A DNA stretch of 57,807 nt, taken from Clostridia bacterium. GTDB lineage: Bacteria; Bacillota_A; Clostridia; Oscillospirales; CAG-272. Under the pieces are notes generated by a model. It was not told where the DNA came from. It ran no database searches and worked only from the letters and a program-made list of their open reading frames with translations. A program made the position numbers and the translations under genes. Where the stretch lies: contig JAGBRZ010000101.1 of NCBI GenBank assembly GCA_017632155.1, positions 1 through 57,807 of the forward strand, read 5' to 3'. Of this stretch, positions 50,684 through 57,807 are shown piece after piece (positions within the stretch are counted from its first letter, which is position 1; each line of letters begins with the position of its first letter).

Positions 50684-51154
50684 TTATTTCAAAATCAGTT
50701 CCATCCCTATCTTCTGCTTATGCAGCACGATGGATTCATAGAATGCAAGCGCGGGCTTGTTATCCGCCCATACGTTGAGCGTTACGTTGTAGCATCCGCA
50801 CTCCTTGGCGTATTCAACAACATAATTGTAAAGTGAGCGACCGATTCCCTTTCCGCGGATATTTTCGTCCACGCAAAGATCGTCGATATAAAGCGTTTTT
50901 ACGTCGGTCAGAATATTGTTATCCTTGTGCTGAATGAAAATACAAAACGCGTATCCAAGAACCTCACCGTCTCTTTCGGCAACGAATATCGGGCGGGTAT
51001 CATCCGCGAGAATGACGTCAAGCTCGGCATCCGTATACTTCTTTGCTCCGCTTTTAAAAAGGTCGGGGCGGGCATTATGATGCACCAGGAGCACCTGCGA
51101 GAGCAGCTGGCCAAGTCTTGCTTTATCTTTTGTTTCTGCACGTCTGATTATCAT
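50684..51154 (-). CDS. GNAT family N-acetyltransferase
   Basis: The 156-residue protein has the GNAT layout with acetyl-CoA motif DENIRGKGIGRSLYNYVVEYAKECGC and a C-terminal NVWADNKPALAFYESIVLHKQKIGMELI. The acceptor is unknown. It follows the FolC-like gene by 2 bases and is last of the plsY-methyltransferase-FolC-like-GNAT run. Confidence 0.88.
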   Translation of the reverse strand: MIIRRAETKDKARLGQLLSQVLLVHHNARPDLFKSGAKKYTDAELDVILADDTRPIFVAERDGEVLGYAFCIFIQHKDNNILTDVKTLYIDDLCVDENIRGKGIGRSLYNYVVEYAKECGCYNVTLNVWADNKPALAFYESIVLHKQKIGMELILK

Positions 51155-51156
51155 TT

Positions 51157-52443
51157 TTAATATGTAAAATCATCCCTTACGATATTTTCAATTTCGGGAG
51201 CGTTCTTTTCGAGGAAGGATCTGGGACCGCAAACGATCATAATAAGATCCTCTGTGTGCTTGACGTCACGCAGATAGGGGAATTTATCAAGCGCGGCAGA
51301 AAAAGCTGCGGCGTTTTCATATTGTTCTGTTGAAGGATCAGCTTCGCCTACCGTCACGATCTTATCAAGCTTTCCGGCAATTTCTTCGTCCGTTGTGAAG
51401 CGTTCAAGAATCGGTGTGGTATTTGCAGTTTTCGAATCAATAATAAGATTGACGCGTCTTCCTCTCTCGGAAATAATAGCACGAAGATCGCTGAGTACGA
51501 AATCGACCGCCTGAACATCCGCGTGTTCAAAAGCACAAAGGAGAGTGTAGGGCTTGATCGAGATCATTTCTCCGCGCCAATCCATCTTTCTGCCGTTGAT
51601 AGCAGCATAAGCGTCCTCGTCGGTTATCTTGATACGCAGTTTGGCAAGTTCACGGATAGTGGTGAGGGTGGTTGCGGAAATTGCAACCATCGAATTAAGC
51701 TGAGTGCCGGAAACAGCGCTGAAATTGCGATATGTAAACGGAATTCCTCGGAAGCCCGGAGTGCTTGTTTCTATCTCACCGCGAGCAACTACGGCGTGGT
51801 TACAGTTGAGCTCGGTGCAAAGATTATAAAGCACGCGACGGCTTTCCTTTTGCTGGGGCGCACTAATGATCTCCTCTACCCCACGGCGGGCGATGAGTTT
51901 AATCATATCAGCCTCTTCGGGGAATATTTCGTTGCAATGGATCATCTTCGGTTGGGGAATGATCGATGCAACCGAGGCAGGCATATGTCCGAGGTCGATC
52001 TGCATAATTATATGCGAGATTCCCATCTCGGAACAAGCGCAAAGCGCACCGAGCAAAAAGACCTCGTAAACGCAGGGGCGAGCATATTCCTCTTCACTTT
52101 TTGAGGTGAGGGTGCGCTCGACAGTGCGAATTACTGTCATTATGCGTGATATCACCTCCGCGGGAAGGGCATCACCGTTGACAGTGATTGCCGTTTCGGG
52201 CGAACGGGTAACATCAAAATTTACCGTTGCGCTGCTGACGCCAGCGTGCTTCAGCGCAGCACTTACCGACATAGCGGTATACGCGGCGTCCTGTCCCACA
52301 ACAGCAAGTGTAATGCCGTTGATCGGTCTGACTGCGAGATTTTTGCAGACAGCGTCGCTGAGGGTCTTATAATGAGCGGAAAGATTGCGAATAGGTTCTG
52401 TGGGTAGCTGTGTCAGATATTTTCTGACTGTGTGGATCTTCAT
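51157..52443 (-). CDS. FolC/Mur-ligase-like protein without the ATP P-loop
   Basis: The 428-residue protein aligns by pattern with folylpolyglutamate synthase. VVGQDAAYTAMSVSAALKHAGV sits where FolC has the GTNGKGST P-loop. RSPETAITVNGDALPAEV matches SPHL...VNG...I. YEVFLLGALCACSEMGISHIIMQIDLG matches the EVGLGGRLDATN region, and WRGEMISIKPYTLLCAFEHADVQA matches the PGR...DGAHNP segment. The ATP-binding lysine and threonine and the glycine-rich magnesium region are replaced, so it should not make folate polyglutamates. The role is unknown. It lies in an operon behind plsY and a methyltransferase. Confidence 0.6.
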   Translation of the reverse strand: MKIHTVRKYLTQLPTEPIRNLSAHYKTLSDAVCKNLAVRPINGITLAVVGQDAAYTAMSVSAALKHAGVSSATVNFDVTRSPETAITVNGDALPAEVISRIMTVIRTVERTLTSKSEEEYARPCVYEVFLLGALCACSEMGISHIIMQIDLGHMPASVASIIPQPKMIHCNEIFPEEADMIKLIARRGVEEIISAPQQKESRRVLYNLCTELNCNHAVVARGEIETSTPGFRGIPFTYRNFSAVSGTQLNSMVAISATTLTTIRELAKLRIKITDEDAYAAINGRKMDWRGEMISIKPYTLLCAFEHADVQAVDFVLSDLRAIISERGRRVNLIIDSKTANTTPILERFTTDEEIAGKLDKIVTVGEADPSTEQYENAAAFSAALDKFPYLRDVKHTEDLIMIVCGPRSFLEKNAPEIENIVRDDFTY

Positions 52444-52480
52444 ATTTCCTCCGAGGTATTTGCGTAAATGGGTTCGATTA

Positions 52481-53671
52481 TTATTTTAAAAAGGTAAGCG
52501 TATTTCCGACGCCCAAAAGGAACGCGGCGGTGTTCTCATATTCTTCTCTGAGCTTTTGCGCGCGTGCGCTTTCGGGATCAAAATTCTTGATTCTGACTGC
52601 GCGGAGAAGGATGTTCTTCGGCGTGTCATCGGGGTCAACAAGCTCGCAGGCTTCAACGGTATATCCACGGCTTGCAAGGAAGGAAAGGCGAAGCGAATCT
52701 GTGAGCGCATCGCACATCTTTCTCCGCAGGATGGGATATTTTGAAACAAATTCAAGCTCTCGGCAATCGATCTTGCTTGAAAGCTCACGCTGGCAGCAAG
52801 GCGTTGAGAGTATCACTCCCGCACGGTGCGATGCGGCATAGCGAAGAACAATATCTGTTGCGACGTCGCAAGCGTGGAGAGATACCACGAGATGCGGCTC
52901 CGTTCCCGGTGCAAATTCGTTTATATCTCCGCAGATAAATTTAAGCCCTTCATATCCGAGCCTTGAGGCAACGCCGGAGCAATACTCGATAACGTCAGCC
53001 TTGAGGTCAACGCCGGTCATTTCGACTTCACGCTTTTTTATTGCGGTGAAATAGTGATATATTGCAAAGGAAAGATAGCTCTTTCCGCAACAGAGATCAT
53101 ATATCAGAAGCGTTCCTTCGCGAGGAAGATTTGGATAAATATCCTCGACGTATTCAAGGAATCTGCAGATCTGTCTGAATTTATGTTGTTTTTTGTCGTG
53201 AATTCTACCGTTTTTGTCGCAGATCCCAAGCTCGCCAAGAAAGCTTTCGTTGCCCGAAAGAATGTGATTTTTCTTTCTGTCATTCGATCCTGCGCTGACG
53301 ATCTTGTCTTTTTCGATGCCCGATGAAATAGCATTTTTGATCTTTCGGTCTCCCGAAAGAAGCTCCTTGCCCGACTTTGAGCATTTGAATTCGGCATCGC
53401 CGAGAGTTGTCAGTATATTGATCTGCGAATGCAACTGCGCAAGTGCTCCGATTGCTTCAGCATCATCAATTGCGATATTTTTTTGTATTGCCTTGCCGTC
53501 CTTCATAAGAGATACTCGGCGAAGCATCAGATTTTCTCCGATCTTGACGGGGGAAAGCTCGGTTTTCAACTCTTCTGCCGATGCAGGCTTTGAAAAAACC
53601 GCCTTTTTGAGCACTCCCGCACTTACTGTCTCAAGGATGAGGCTGACGGCATTATTTCTTGTTTCTGTCAT
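52481..53671 (-). CDS. SAM-dependent methyltransferase (Methyltransf_32-like)
   Basis: The 396-residue protein has an N-terminal region of unknown fold (to about 165) and a methyltransferase domain with LLIYDLCCGKSYLSFAIYHYF, MTGVDLKADVIEYCSGVASRLG and LVVSLHACDVATDIVLRYAASHRAGVILSTPCCQRE. The double-cysteine CCGK and PCCQ motifs mark the METTL25-like/PF13679 kind. Its start overlaps plsY by four bases. Its substrate, possibly RNA, is not known. Confidence 0.82.
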   Translation of the reverse strand: MTETRNNAVSLILETVSAGVLKKAVFSKPASAEELKTELSPVKIGENLMLRRVSLMKDGKAIQKNIAIDDAEAIGALAQLHSQINILTTLGDAEFKCSKSGKELLSGDRKIKNAISSGIEKDKIVSAGSNDRKKNHILSGNESFLGELGICDKNGRIHDKKQHKFRQICRFLEYVEDIYPNLPREGTLLIYDLCCGKSYLSFAIYHYFTAIKKREVEMTGVDLKADVIEYCSGVASRLGYEGLKFICGDINEFAPGTEPHLVVSLHACDVATDIVLRYAASHRAGVILSTPCCQRELSSKIDCRELEFVSKYPILRRKMCDALTDSLRLSFLASRGYTVEACELVDPDDTPKNILLRAVRIKNFDPESARAQKLREEYENTAAFLLGVGNTLTFLK

Positions 53672-54393
53672 TTGTCTTTATTCTTTTCCCAAGGCATTTT
53701 CATACGAGGCTCTTCACGCGCCATAATACGCTTAAGATTTGCGGCGTGGCGTGCTACGATAACGACTGTAATAAGGAAAGCTATCGGCATTCTAAAGCCC
53801 GCCGTCGCGCCGTCACCGTACATAATGGTGTACCAAAGATCGATAAAGAGGGGGGTAAATATTGCGGTCATTACCGATGCCATCGAAACAAAACGTGTGC
53901 CTATTGCAATAATCGCAAATACAATAAGCATAAGCACAAAAACAGGAGGATCGCAGACGAGCATCATTGCAAACATTGCAAGAACGCCCTTTCCGCCCTT
54001 GAAGCGGTAATAGATCGGGAAGCAATGCCCCATTACTACGAAAAGTCCCGAAATATACGCTCCCGCATATCCGAAGAAAAGGTAACCGAAGCAGATTGGA
54101 AGGATGGTTTTTGCTATGTCACCGAAAAGAGTGAGAAAACCGCCTGCTTTTCCGAAGGTGCGGAACATATTCGTCATACCTGCGTTTCCGCTGCCGTGGT
54201 TGCGGATGTCGCTCTTATATTTTTTGGTCGAGATAATGATCGCCGCATTTACGCTTCCGAGAAAATATCCCGCAGCCATTGAAAGAACAACGGCAAGTGC
54301 CATCAGAAGCCAAAACCATATGGATTCCGCGGTCAGCGAAAGCTTCTCGGTGATTATACCGAACAGACCGTTTTCTATGATCTTTATGAGCAT
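53668..54393 (-). CDS. plsY: Acyl-phosphate:glycerol-3-phosphate acyltransferase
   Basis: The 241-residue inner-membrane enzyme starts phospholipid synthesis by acylating glycerol-3-phosphate. It has about five transmembrane helices and the conserved motifs GSGNAGMTNMFRTFGK, GHCFPIYYRFKGGKGVLA, and an ARHAANLKRI-type cytoplasmic end. It is the first gene of a four-gene unit with a methyltransferase, the FolC-like protein and a GNAT. The promoter lies in the divergent region (TATAAT near 54460 with a weak -35). Confidence 0.92.
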   Translation of the reverse strand: MLIKIIENGLFGIITEKLSLTAESIWFWLLMALAVVLSMAAGYFLGSVNAAIIISTKKYKSDIRNHGSGNAGMTNMFRTFGKAGGFLTLFGDIAKTILPICFGYLFFGYAGAYISGLFVVMGHCFPIYYRFKGGKGVLAMFAMMLVCDPPVFVLMLIVFAIIAIGTRFVSMASVMTAIFTPLFIDLWYTIMYGDGATAGFRMPIAFLITVVIVARHAANLKRIMAREEPRMKMPWEKNKDK

Positions 54394-54557
54394 TAAAAGT
54401 CACCTCAAAAGTTGATTTTTGTTAAGAAAAACCAAGATAAAACTCAATTTACGTCCATGATATATTATATCAAATCGCGAAGGAAAATTTATGATAAATT
54501 TGAAACTAAATTGTTATATAAACAATAATTTTTATTCAAGAAATTTGTCAAAATTAA

Positions 54558-54586
54558 TTGCATTCGTTCGATTTATATGGTATAAT
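54558..54586 (+). promoter_or_regulatory. Sigma-A promoter of iorAB
   Basis: TTGCAT (54558-54563) and TATAAT (54581-54586) are 17 bp apart. Confidence 0.75.
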
Positions 54587-54627
54587 ATATTTTATTAGCA
54601 AAGCAAAACCAAGAAAGGCTACTCACC

Positions 54628-56358
54628 ATGAAAAGATTAATGCTCGGAAACGAGGGCATTGCGCGCGGTCTTTACGAAGCGGGATGCGAACTTGTTTCCT
54701 CTTACCCCGGTACTCCCTCAACGGAGATCACAGAATTTGCCGCAAAATATGCGGAAATAGACTGCGAATGGGCACCCAACGAAAAGGTTGCTCTTGAAAC
54801 TGCATTTGGTGCCTCGCTTGCGGGACACAGAGCCGCTTGCGCAATGAAGCACGTTGGACTCAACGTTGCAGCAGACCCTCTCTTCACTCTTTCATACACG
54901 GGAATCAACGGCGGACTTATCATCTTTGTTGCCGATGACCCCGCAATGCACTCCTCTCAGAATGAGCAGGATTCGCGAAACTACGCAATCGCATCGAAGA
55001 TCCCTATGTTCGAGCCCTCGGATTCTGACGAGGCGCGCAGAATGGTACATATTGCATACGAGGTATCCGAAAAGTTTGATACCCCCGTTCTCTTCCGTAT
55101 TTGCACAAGAGCAGCACATTCGCAGAGCCTTGTGACAGAAGAAGAGCGCAGAGAGCCCACCACAGTTCCCTACGAAAAGAAGCCCGCAAAATACGTTATG
55201 ATGCCCGGCTACGCAAAGCTGAAGCATCCCATAGTTGAAGAAAGAACTCTGAAGCTCACCGATTACGCAAACAATTCGGGAATCAACGAGATCAGCGGCA
55301 CATCCGATGAGCTTGGAATCATCACCTCGGGAATCTGCTATCAGTACGTCCGCGAGACATTTTCCGAGGATGAGGCAAAGGTTCTCAAGATCGGCATGCA
55401 CAATCCCCTTCCCGATGAACTTATCAAGGATTTCGCGGCTTCCGTAAAGAGAGTCGTTGTTGTCGAAGAGCTTGATGCCATCATCGAAAAGCATTGCAAG
55501 GCGCTTGGTATTGAAGTTGAGGGACGCAACCTCTTCTCCCCCATTGGCGAGTATTCACAGCAGACCGTTGCAAAGGCGTTCGGCAAAGCTCTTCCCGAGG
55601 CTCACGCGCCCGAAACTCTGCCTGCACGTCCTCCCGTTATGTGTTCGGGATGCCCGCACAGAGGATTGTTCTACGTTATCTCAAAGATGAAGCTGACAGT
55701 TCTCGGCGACATCGGTTGTTACACTCTTGGCGCACAGAAGCCGCTCGACGCGCTTGATTCCGTTCTTTGTATGGGTGCTTCCGTATCAGGTCTGCACGGC
55801 TTTGTAAAGTCCACTCCCGGCGCGGAAAAGAAGACAGTTGCCGTAATTGGTGACTCGACCTTTATGCATTCGGGTATGACAGGTCTTTGCAACATTGCTT
55901 ACAACGGAACCAACTCCACAGTTCTTATTCTCGACAACTCGATCACCGGTATGACCGGTCACCAGCAGAACCCCACGACCGGTTTCAACCTTCGCGGCGA
56001 ACCGGCGGCAAAGATCGATCTCGAAGCGCTCTGCCACGCACTCGGTATCAACCGCGTTCGCGTTATCGATCCTTATAACCTTGACGAGTGCAAGACGGCA
56101 CTGACAGAGGAGCTTGCGGCTGACGAGCCTTCAGTTATCATCTCGCGCCGTCCCTGCGTTCTTCTCAAGTCGGTCAAGACACCTCCTGCAATGCACATCG
56201 ACAGCGACAAATGCCGCTCCTGCCGCCGCTGTATGGGTCTTGGATGTCCTTCACTCTCATTCAAGGATGGCAAAGCAGTGATCGATCAAACGCTTTGCAC
56301 GGGTTGCGGAGTTTGTGCTCAGCTTTGCGCATTTGACGCTATAAAGGAGGGCAACTGA
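54628..56358 (+). CDS. iorA: Indolepyruvate:ferredoxin oxidoreductase alpha subunit
   Basis: The 576-residue TPP enzyme subunit oxidises aryl-pyruvates from aromatic amino acids to aryl-acetyl-CoA, reducing ferredoxin. The N-terminal half is a pyrimidine-like domain (SSYPGTPSTEITEFAAKYA), the second a TPP-binding domain (GDIGCYTLGA, VIGDSTFMHSGMTGLCNIAYN, DNSITGMTGHQQNP). Two [4Fe-4S] sites close it (CRSCRRCMGLGC and CTGCGVCAQLC). A single base separates its stop from the next start, so alpha and beta are made together. An AAAGG site precedes the ATG. Confidence 0.95.
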   Translation: MKRLMLGNEGIARGLYEAGCELVSSYPGTPSTEITEFAAKYAEIDCEWAPNEKVALETAFGASLAGHRAACAMKHVGLNVAADPLFTLSYTGINGGLIIFVADDPAMHSSQNEQDSRNYAIASKIPMFEPSDSDEARRMVHIAYEVSEKFDTPVLFRICTRAAHSQSLVTEEERREPTTVPYEKKPAKYVMMPGYAKLKHPIVEERTLKLTDYANNSGINEISGTSDELGIITSGICYQYVRETFSEDEAKVLKIGMHNPLPDELIKDFAASVKRVVVVEELDAIIEKHCKALGIEVEGRNLFSPIGEYSQQTVAKAFGKALPEAHAPETLPARPPVMCSGCPHRGLFYVISKMKLTVLGDIGCYTLGAQKPLDALDSVLCMGASVSGLHGFVKSTPGAEKKTVAVIGDSTFMHSGMTGLCNIAYNGTNSTVLILDNSITGMTGHQQNPTTGFNLRGEPAAKIDLEALCHALGINRVRVIDPYNLDECKTALTEELAADEPSVIISRRPCVLLKSVKTPPAMHIDSDKCRSCRRCMGLGCPSLSFKDGKAVIDQTLCTGCGVCAQLCAFDAIKEGN

Positions 56359-56359
56359 T

Positions 56360-56932
56360 ATGAAAACAACAAATATTATGATAGTCGGAGTTGGCGGACA
56401 AGGAACTCTCCTTGCAAGTAAGCTCCTTGGAAAGATACTTATCGGTCTCGGATACGACGTCAAGGTTTCCGAGCTTCACGGAATGAGCCAGCGCGGCGGT
56501 AGCGTTACCACTTACGTTAAGTACGGTGAGAAGGTATACTCTCCCGTTATCGAAAGCGGTGAGGCTGACTATATCGTTTCCTTTGAAAAGCTTGAAGCGG
56601 CTCGTTGGGCTCATTGCCTGAAGACGGGCGGCAAGCTCATCACAAACACTCAGGAGATCTCGCCCATGCCCGTAACCTCGGGCGCGGCTGAATATCCTAC
56701 TGACATTCTCGACACTCTCGCGGCTCGCGGAGTTGATATCGACGCATTTGATGCGCTCACTCCCGCGCTTGAGGCAGGCTCGCAGAAGGCGGTCAACATC
56801 GTCCTTATGGGTAGACTTGCACGCCATCTCGGCATTGACGATGCACTTTGGCTCGATGCGATCAAGACAAGCGTTGCGCCGAAGTTCATTGATATGAATC
56901 TCAAGGCTTTTGAAGCCGGATATAACGGATAA
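56360..56932 (+). CDS. iorB: Indolepyruvate:ferredoxin oxidoreductase beta subunit
   Basis: The 190-residue gamma-domain-like subunit starts with NIMIVGVGGQGTLLASKLLGKIL, followed by the SELHGMSQRGGSVTTYVKYG motif that contacts CoA/ferredoxin oxidoreductase partners. It completes the IorAB enzyme of aromatic amino-acid fermentation in anaerobes. It starts behind AAGGAGGG in the last codons of iorA, and a strong terminator closes the operon. Confidence 0.95.
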   Translation: MKTTNIMIVGVGGQGTLLASKLLGKILIGLGYDVKVSELHGMSQRGGSVTTYVKYGEKVYSPVIESGEADYIVSFEKLEAARWAHCLKTGGKLITNTQEISPMPVTSGAAEYPTDILDTLAARGVDIDAFDALTPALEAGSQKAVNIVLMGRLARHLGIDDALWLDAIKTSVAPKFIDMNLKAFEAGYNG

Positions 56933-56940
56933 AACATTTT

Positions 56941-56973
56941 AAATCCGAGCCGTTTTGGCTCGGATTTAATTTT
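56941..56973 (+). terminator. Terminator of iorAB
   Basis: An 11-bp perfect stem (AAATCCGAGCC/GGCTCGGATTT) with loop GTTTT is followed by AATTTT. Confidence 0.85.
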
Positions 56974-56997
56974 ATATAACAAAAATATTAATAAGTA

Positions 56998-57026
56998 TTG
57001 ACAATTTCGTTCAAAAGTGGTATGAT
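56998..57026 (+). promoter_or_regulatory. Sigma-A promoter of the secreted protein gene
   Basis: TTGACA (56998-57003) and TATGAT (57021-57026) are 17 bp apart. Confidence 0.8.
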
Positions 57027-57067
57027 TATTCTGTCAAATGACAATTTATCCAAAAAGGAGAAAAATC

Positions 57068-57807
57068 ATGAAAAAAATCATTTCGATCATCATCTCGCTT
57101 ATCTTCGTCATTTCCGCACTTCTTCCTTTGACTTCGGTAAGTGCCGCAGACAGCGTCCTCGATCTTCAGCCCGACGGAACTGTTGTATTCGTTCCCAACT
57201 TCAACGGTGAAGCAGGCATCTACGAGCCCGGCATTCTTTCCGGAGCTCCCAAGGCTGACGTTGACCCCACCAACCCCAACACAATCACTTTCCAGACCAC
57301 AACTAACAAGAGCGCTTCCTACTGGGGCGGCTTCATTGAGACCCTCCCCCTCAACGAAAGAACTTGTTACACCATCTACTACACCGTTTCCCGTACAGGC
57401 AACCACTCCGTCGGTGTTTATGCTGACTCGGTTTACGGTGCATACGGCTACCCCAACAAAATCAAGCTTATGAACAAGGGCAGCTCTCTCTCCGGTCACG
57501 ATTACGTTCAGTTCTCCGCAGTAAGCGATACCATCTACTCTACCACCGATGCTCCTTCGGTTCAGGAATACGCTCTTGAAGTTAACGGCGTAAACTGCAC
57601 TACCGCTACATATATCAAGGACAACACAGGTAAGTACCTCCTCGTTGACCAGAGCGTTGAAGGTCAGATTCCCTACTTCATGGCAGACGTTCTCGGCCTC
57701 TTCTTCTATTCCTATTACTCGGGTCACGTTGTAACCATCAGCGATTGCTACATCGTTAAGGGACTTTCCTTCGGCGAGGTTGTATATCCCGAGCCCACAA
57801 CAGCTCC
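57068..57807 (+). CDS. Secreted protein, unknown, cut by the right edge
   Basis: The first 246 codons encode a signal peptide (KKIISIIISLIFVISALLPL, cut after SVSA) and an extracellular region without known motifs. It is rich in Thr, Asn and aromatic residues (SYWGGFIETLPLNERTCYTIYYTVSRTG), as in sandwich-type binding modules. The visible end, PEPTTAP-like, looks like the start of a linker. It does not contain the WxxGYVGS repeat of the 21-24 kb proteins. An AAAGGAG site precedes the ATG. Confidence 0.8.
   Translation, partial: MKKIISIIISLIFVISALLPLTSVSAADSVLDLQPDGTVVFVPNFNGEAGIYEPGILSGAPKADVDPTNPNTITFQTTTNKSASYWGGFIETLPLNERTCYTIYYTVSRTGNHSVGVYADSVYGAYGYPNKIKLMNKGSSLSGHDYVQFSAVSDTIYSTTDAPSVQEYALEVNGVNCTTATYIKDNTGKYLLVDQSVEGQIPYFMADVLGLFFYSYYSGHVVTISDCYIVKGLSFGEVVYPEPTTA

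Noticed and set aside
1..57807. CRISPR array, insertion sequence, prophage or toxin-antitoxin pair
   Set aside because: No regular spaced repeats, transposase, integrase, phage structural gene or typical small toxin pair was found.

Overview
The window looks like chromosome from a Gram-positive, spore-forming, anaerobic member of the Clostridia, probably an uncultured gut or rumen lineage. Both dipicolinate synthase subunits (dpaA, dpaB) point to endospores. IorAB and an OadG-type membrane subunit point to an anaerobe. PlsY, several lipoprotein signals, an NPTTGD-type C-terminal anchor and an acetyl-type MetA fit Firmicutes. Nearly every transcription unit has a clear sigma-A promoter (TTGNNN, 17 bp, TATAAT-like) and most convergent gene pairs share a hairpin terminator. 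I see no prophage, insertion sequence or CRISPR array, so most of the window reads as ordinary chromosome.

Layout. 1-5.5 kb (minus): nagA1, metG, a TatD nuclease and a divergent EF-G-like GTPase cut by the left edge. 5.6-9.2 kb: a small membrane protein, then the methionine unit metY-metA-DUF975. 9.3-11.6 kb: dpaA-dpaB behind a possible sigma-K promoter, then birA. 11.6-16.8 kb: a BMP-type nucleoside ABC importer (lipoprotein, ATPase, two permeases) whose leader is a guanine riboswitch with its own terminator. 16.8-21.2 kb: yitT and comEC, and divergently a stand-alone ComEC-like metallo-beta-lactamase protein. 21.2-26.1 kb: two secreted proteins sharing a repeated domain I cannot name, then an FAD oxidoreductase. 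26.3-27.4 kb: mscL and a zinc-ribbon membrane protein. 27.4-30.3 kb: a four-gene cluster shaped like a biotin-dependent Na+-pumping decarboxylase, with its biotin and metal chemistry apparently gone. 30.5-39.3 kb: a membrane-bound HTH regulator, glnA with a triple zinc ribbon protein, a geranylgeranyl-reductase-like flavoprotein, a metallo-hydrolase/YgjV/lipoprotein operon, pnuC behind an attenuator-like leader, and an AT-rich methyltransferase. 39.4-42.6 kb: nagA2 and a long ROK protein behind 11-bp phased repeats, then two tRNA-Leu genes. 42.7-50.7 kb: flavodoxin-like and SGNH genes, a MacB-like ABC protein, a phosphodiesterase, an LD-carboxypeptidase and an unidentified gene. 50.7-57.8 kb: plsY, a methyltransferase, a FolC-like protein without its P-loop, a GNAT, then iorAB and a secreted protein cut by the right edge.

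How the genes work together. MetY and MetA run the acetylhomoserine route to homocysteine, and MetG uses the resulting methionine. The guanine riboswitch ties the BMP importer to purine supply. Two NagA enzymes and a ROK protein point to amino-sugar salvage. A recurring theme is proteins that keep a family fold but have lost catalytic residues: the OadA-like/BCCP-like/carboxyltransferase cluster, the FolC-like protein and the ComEC C-terminal domain. The decarboxylase-like cluster is my best candidate for an undescribed system.
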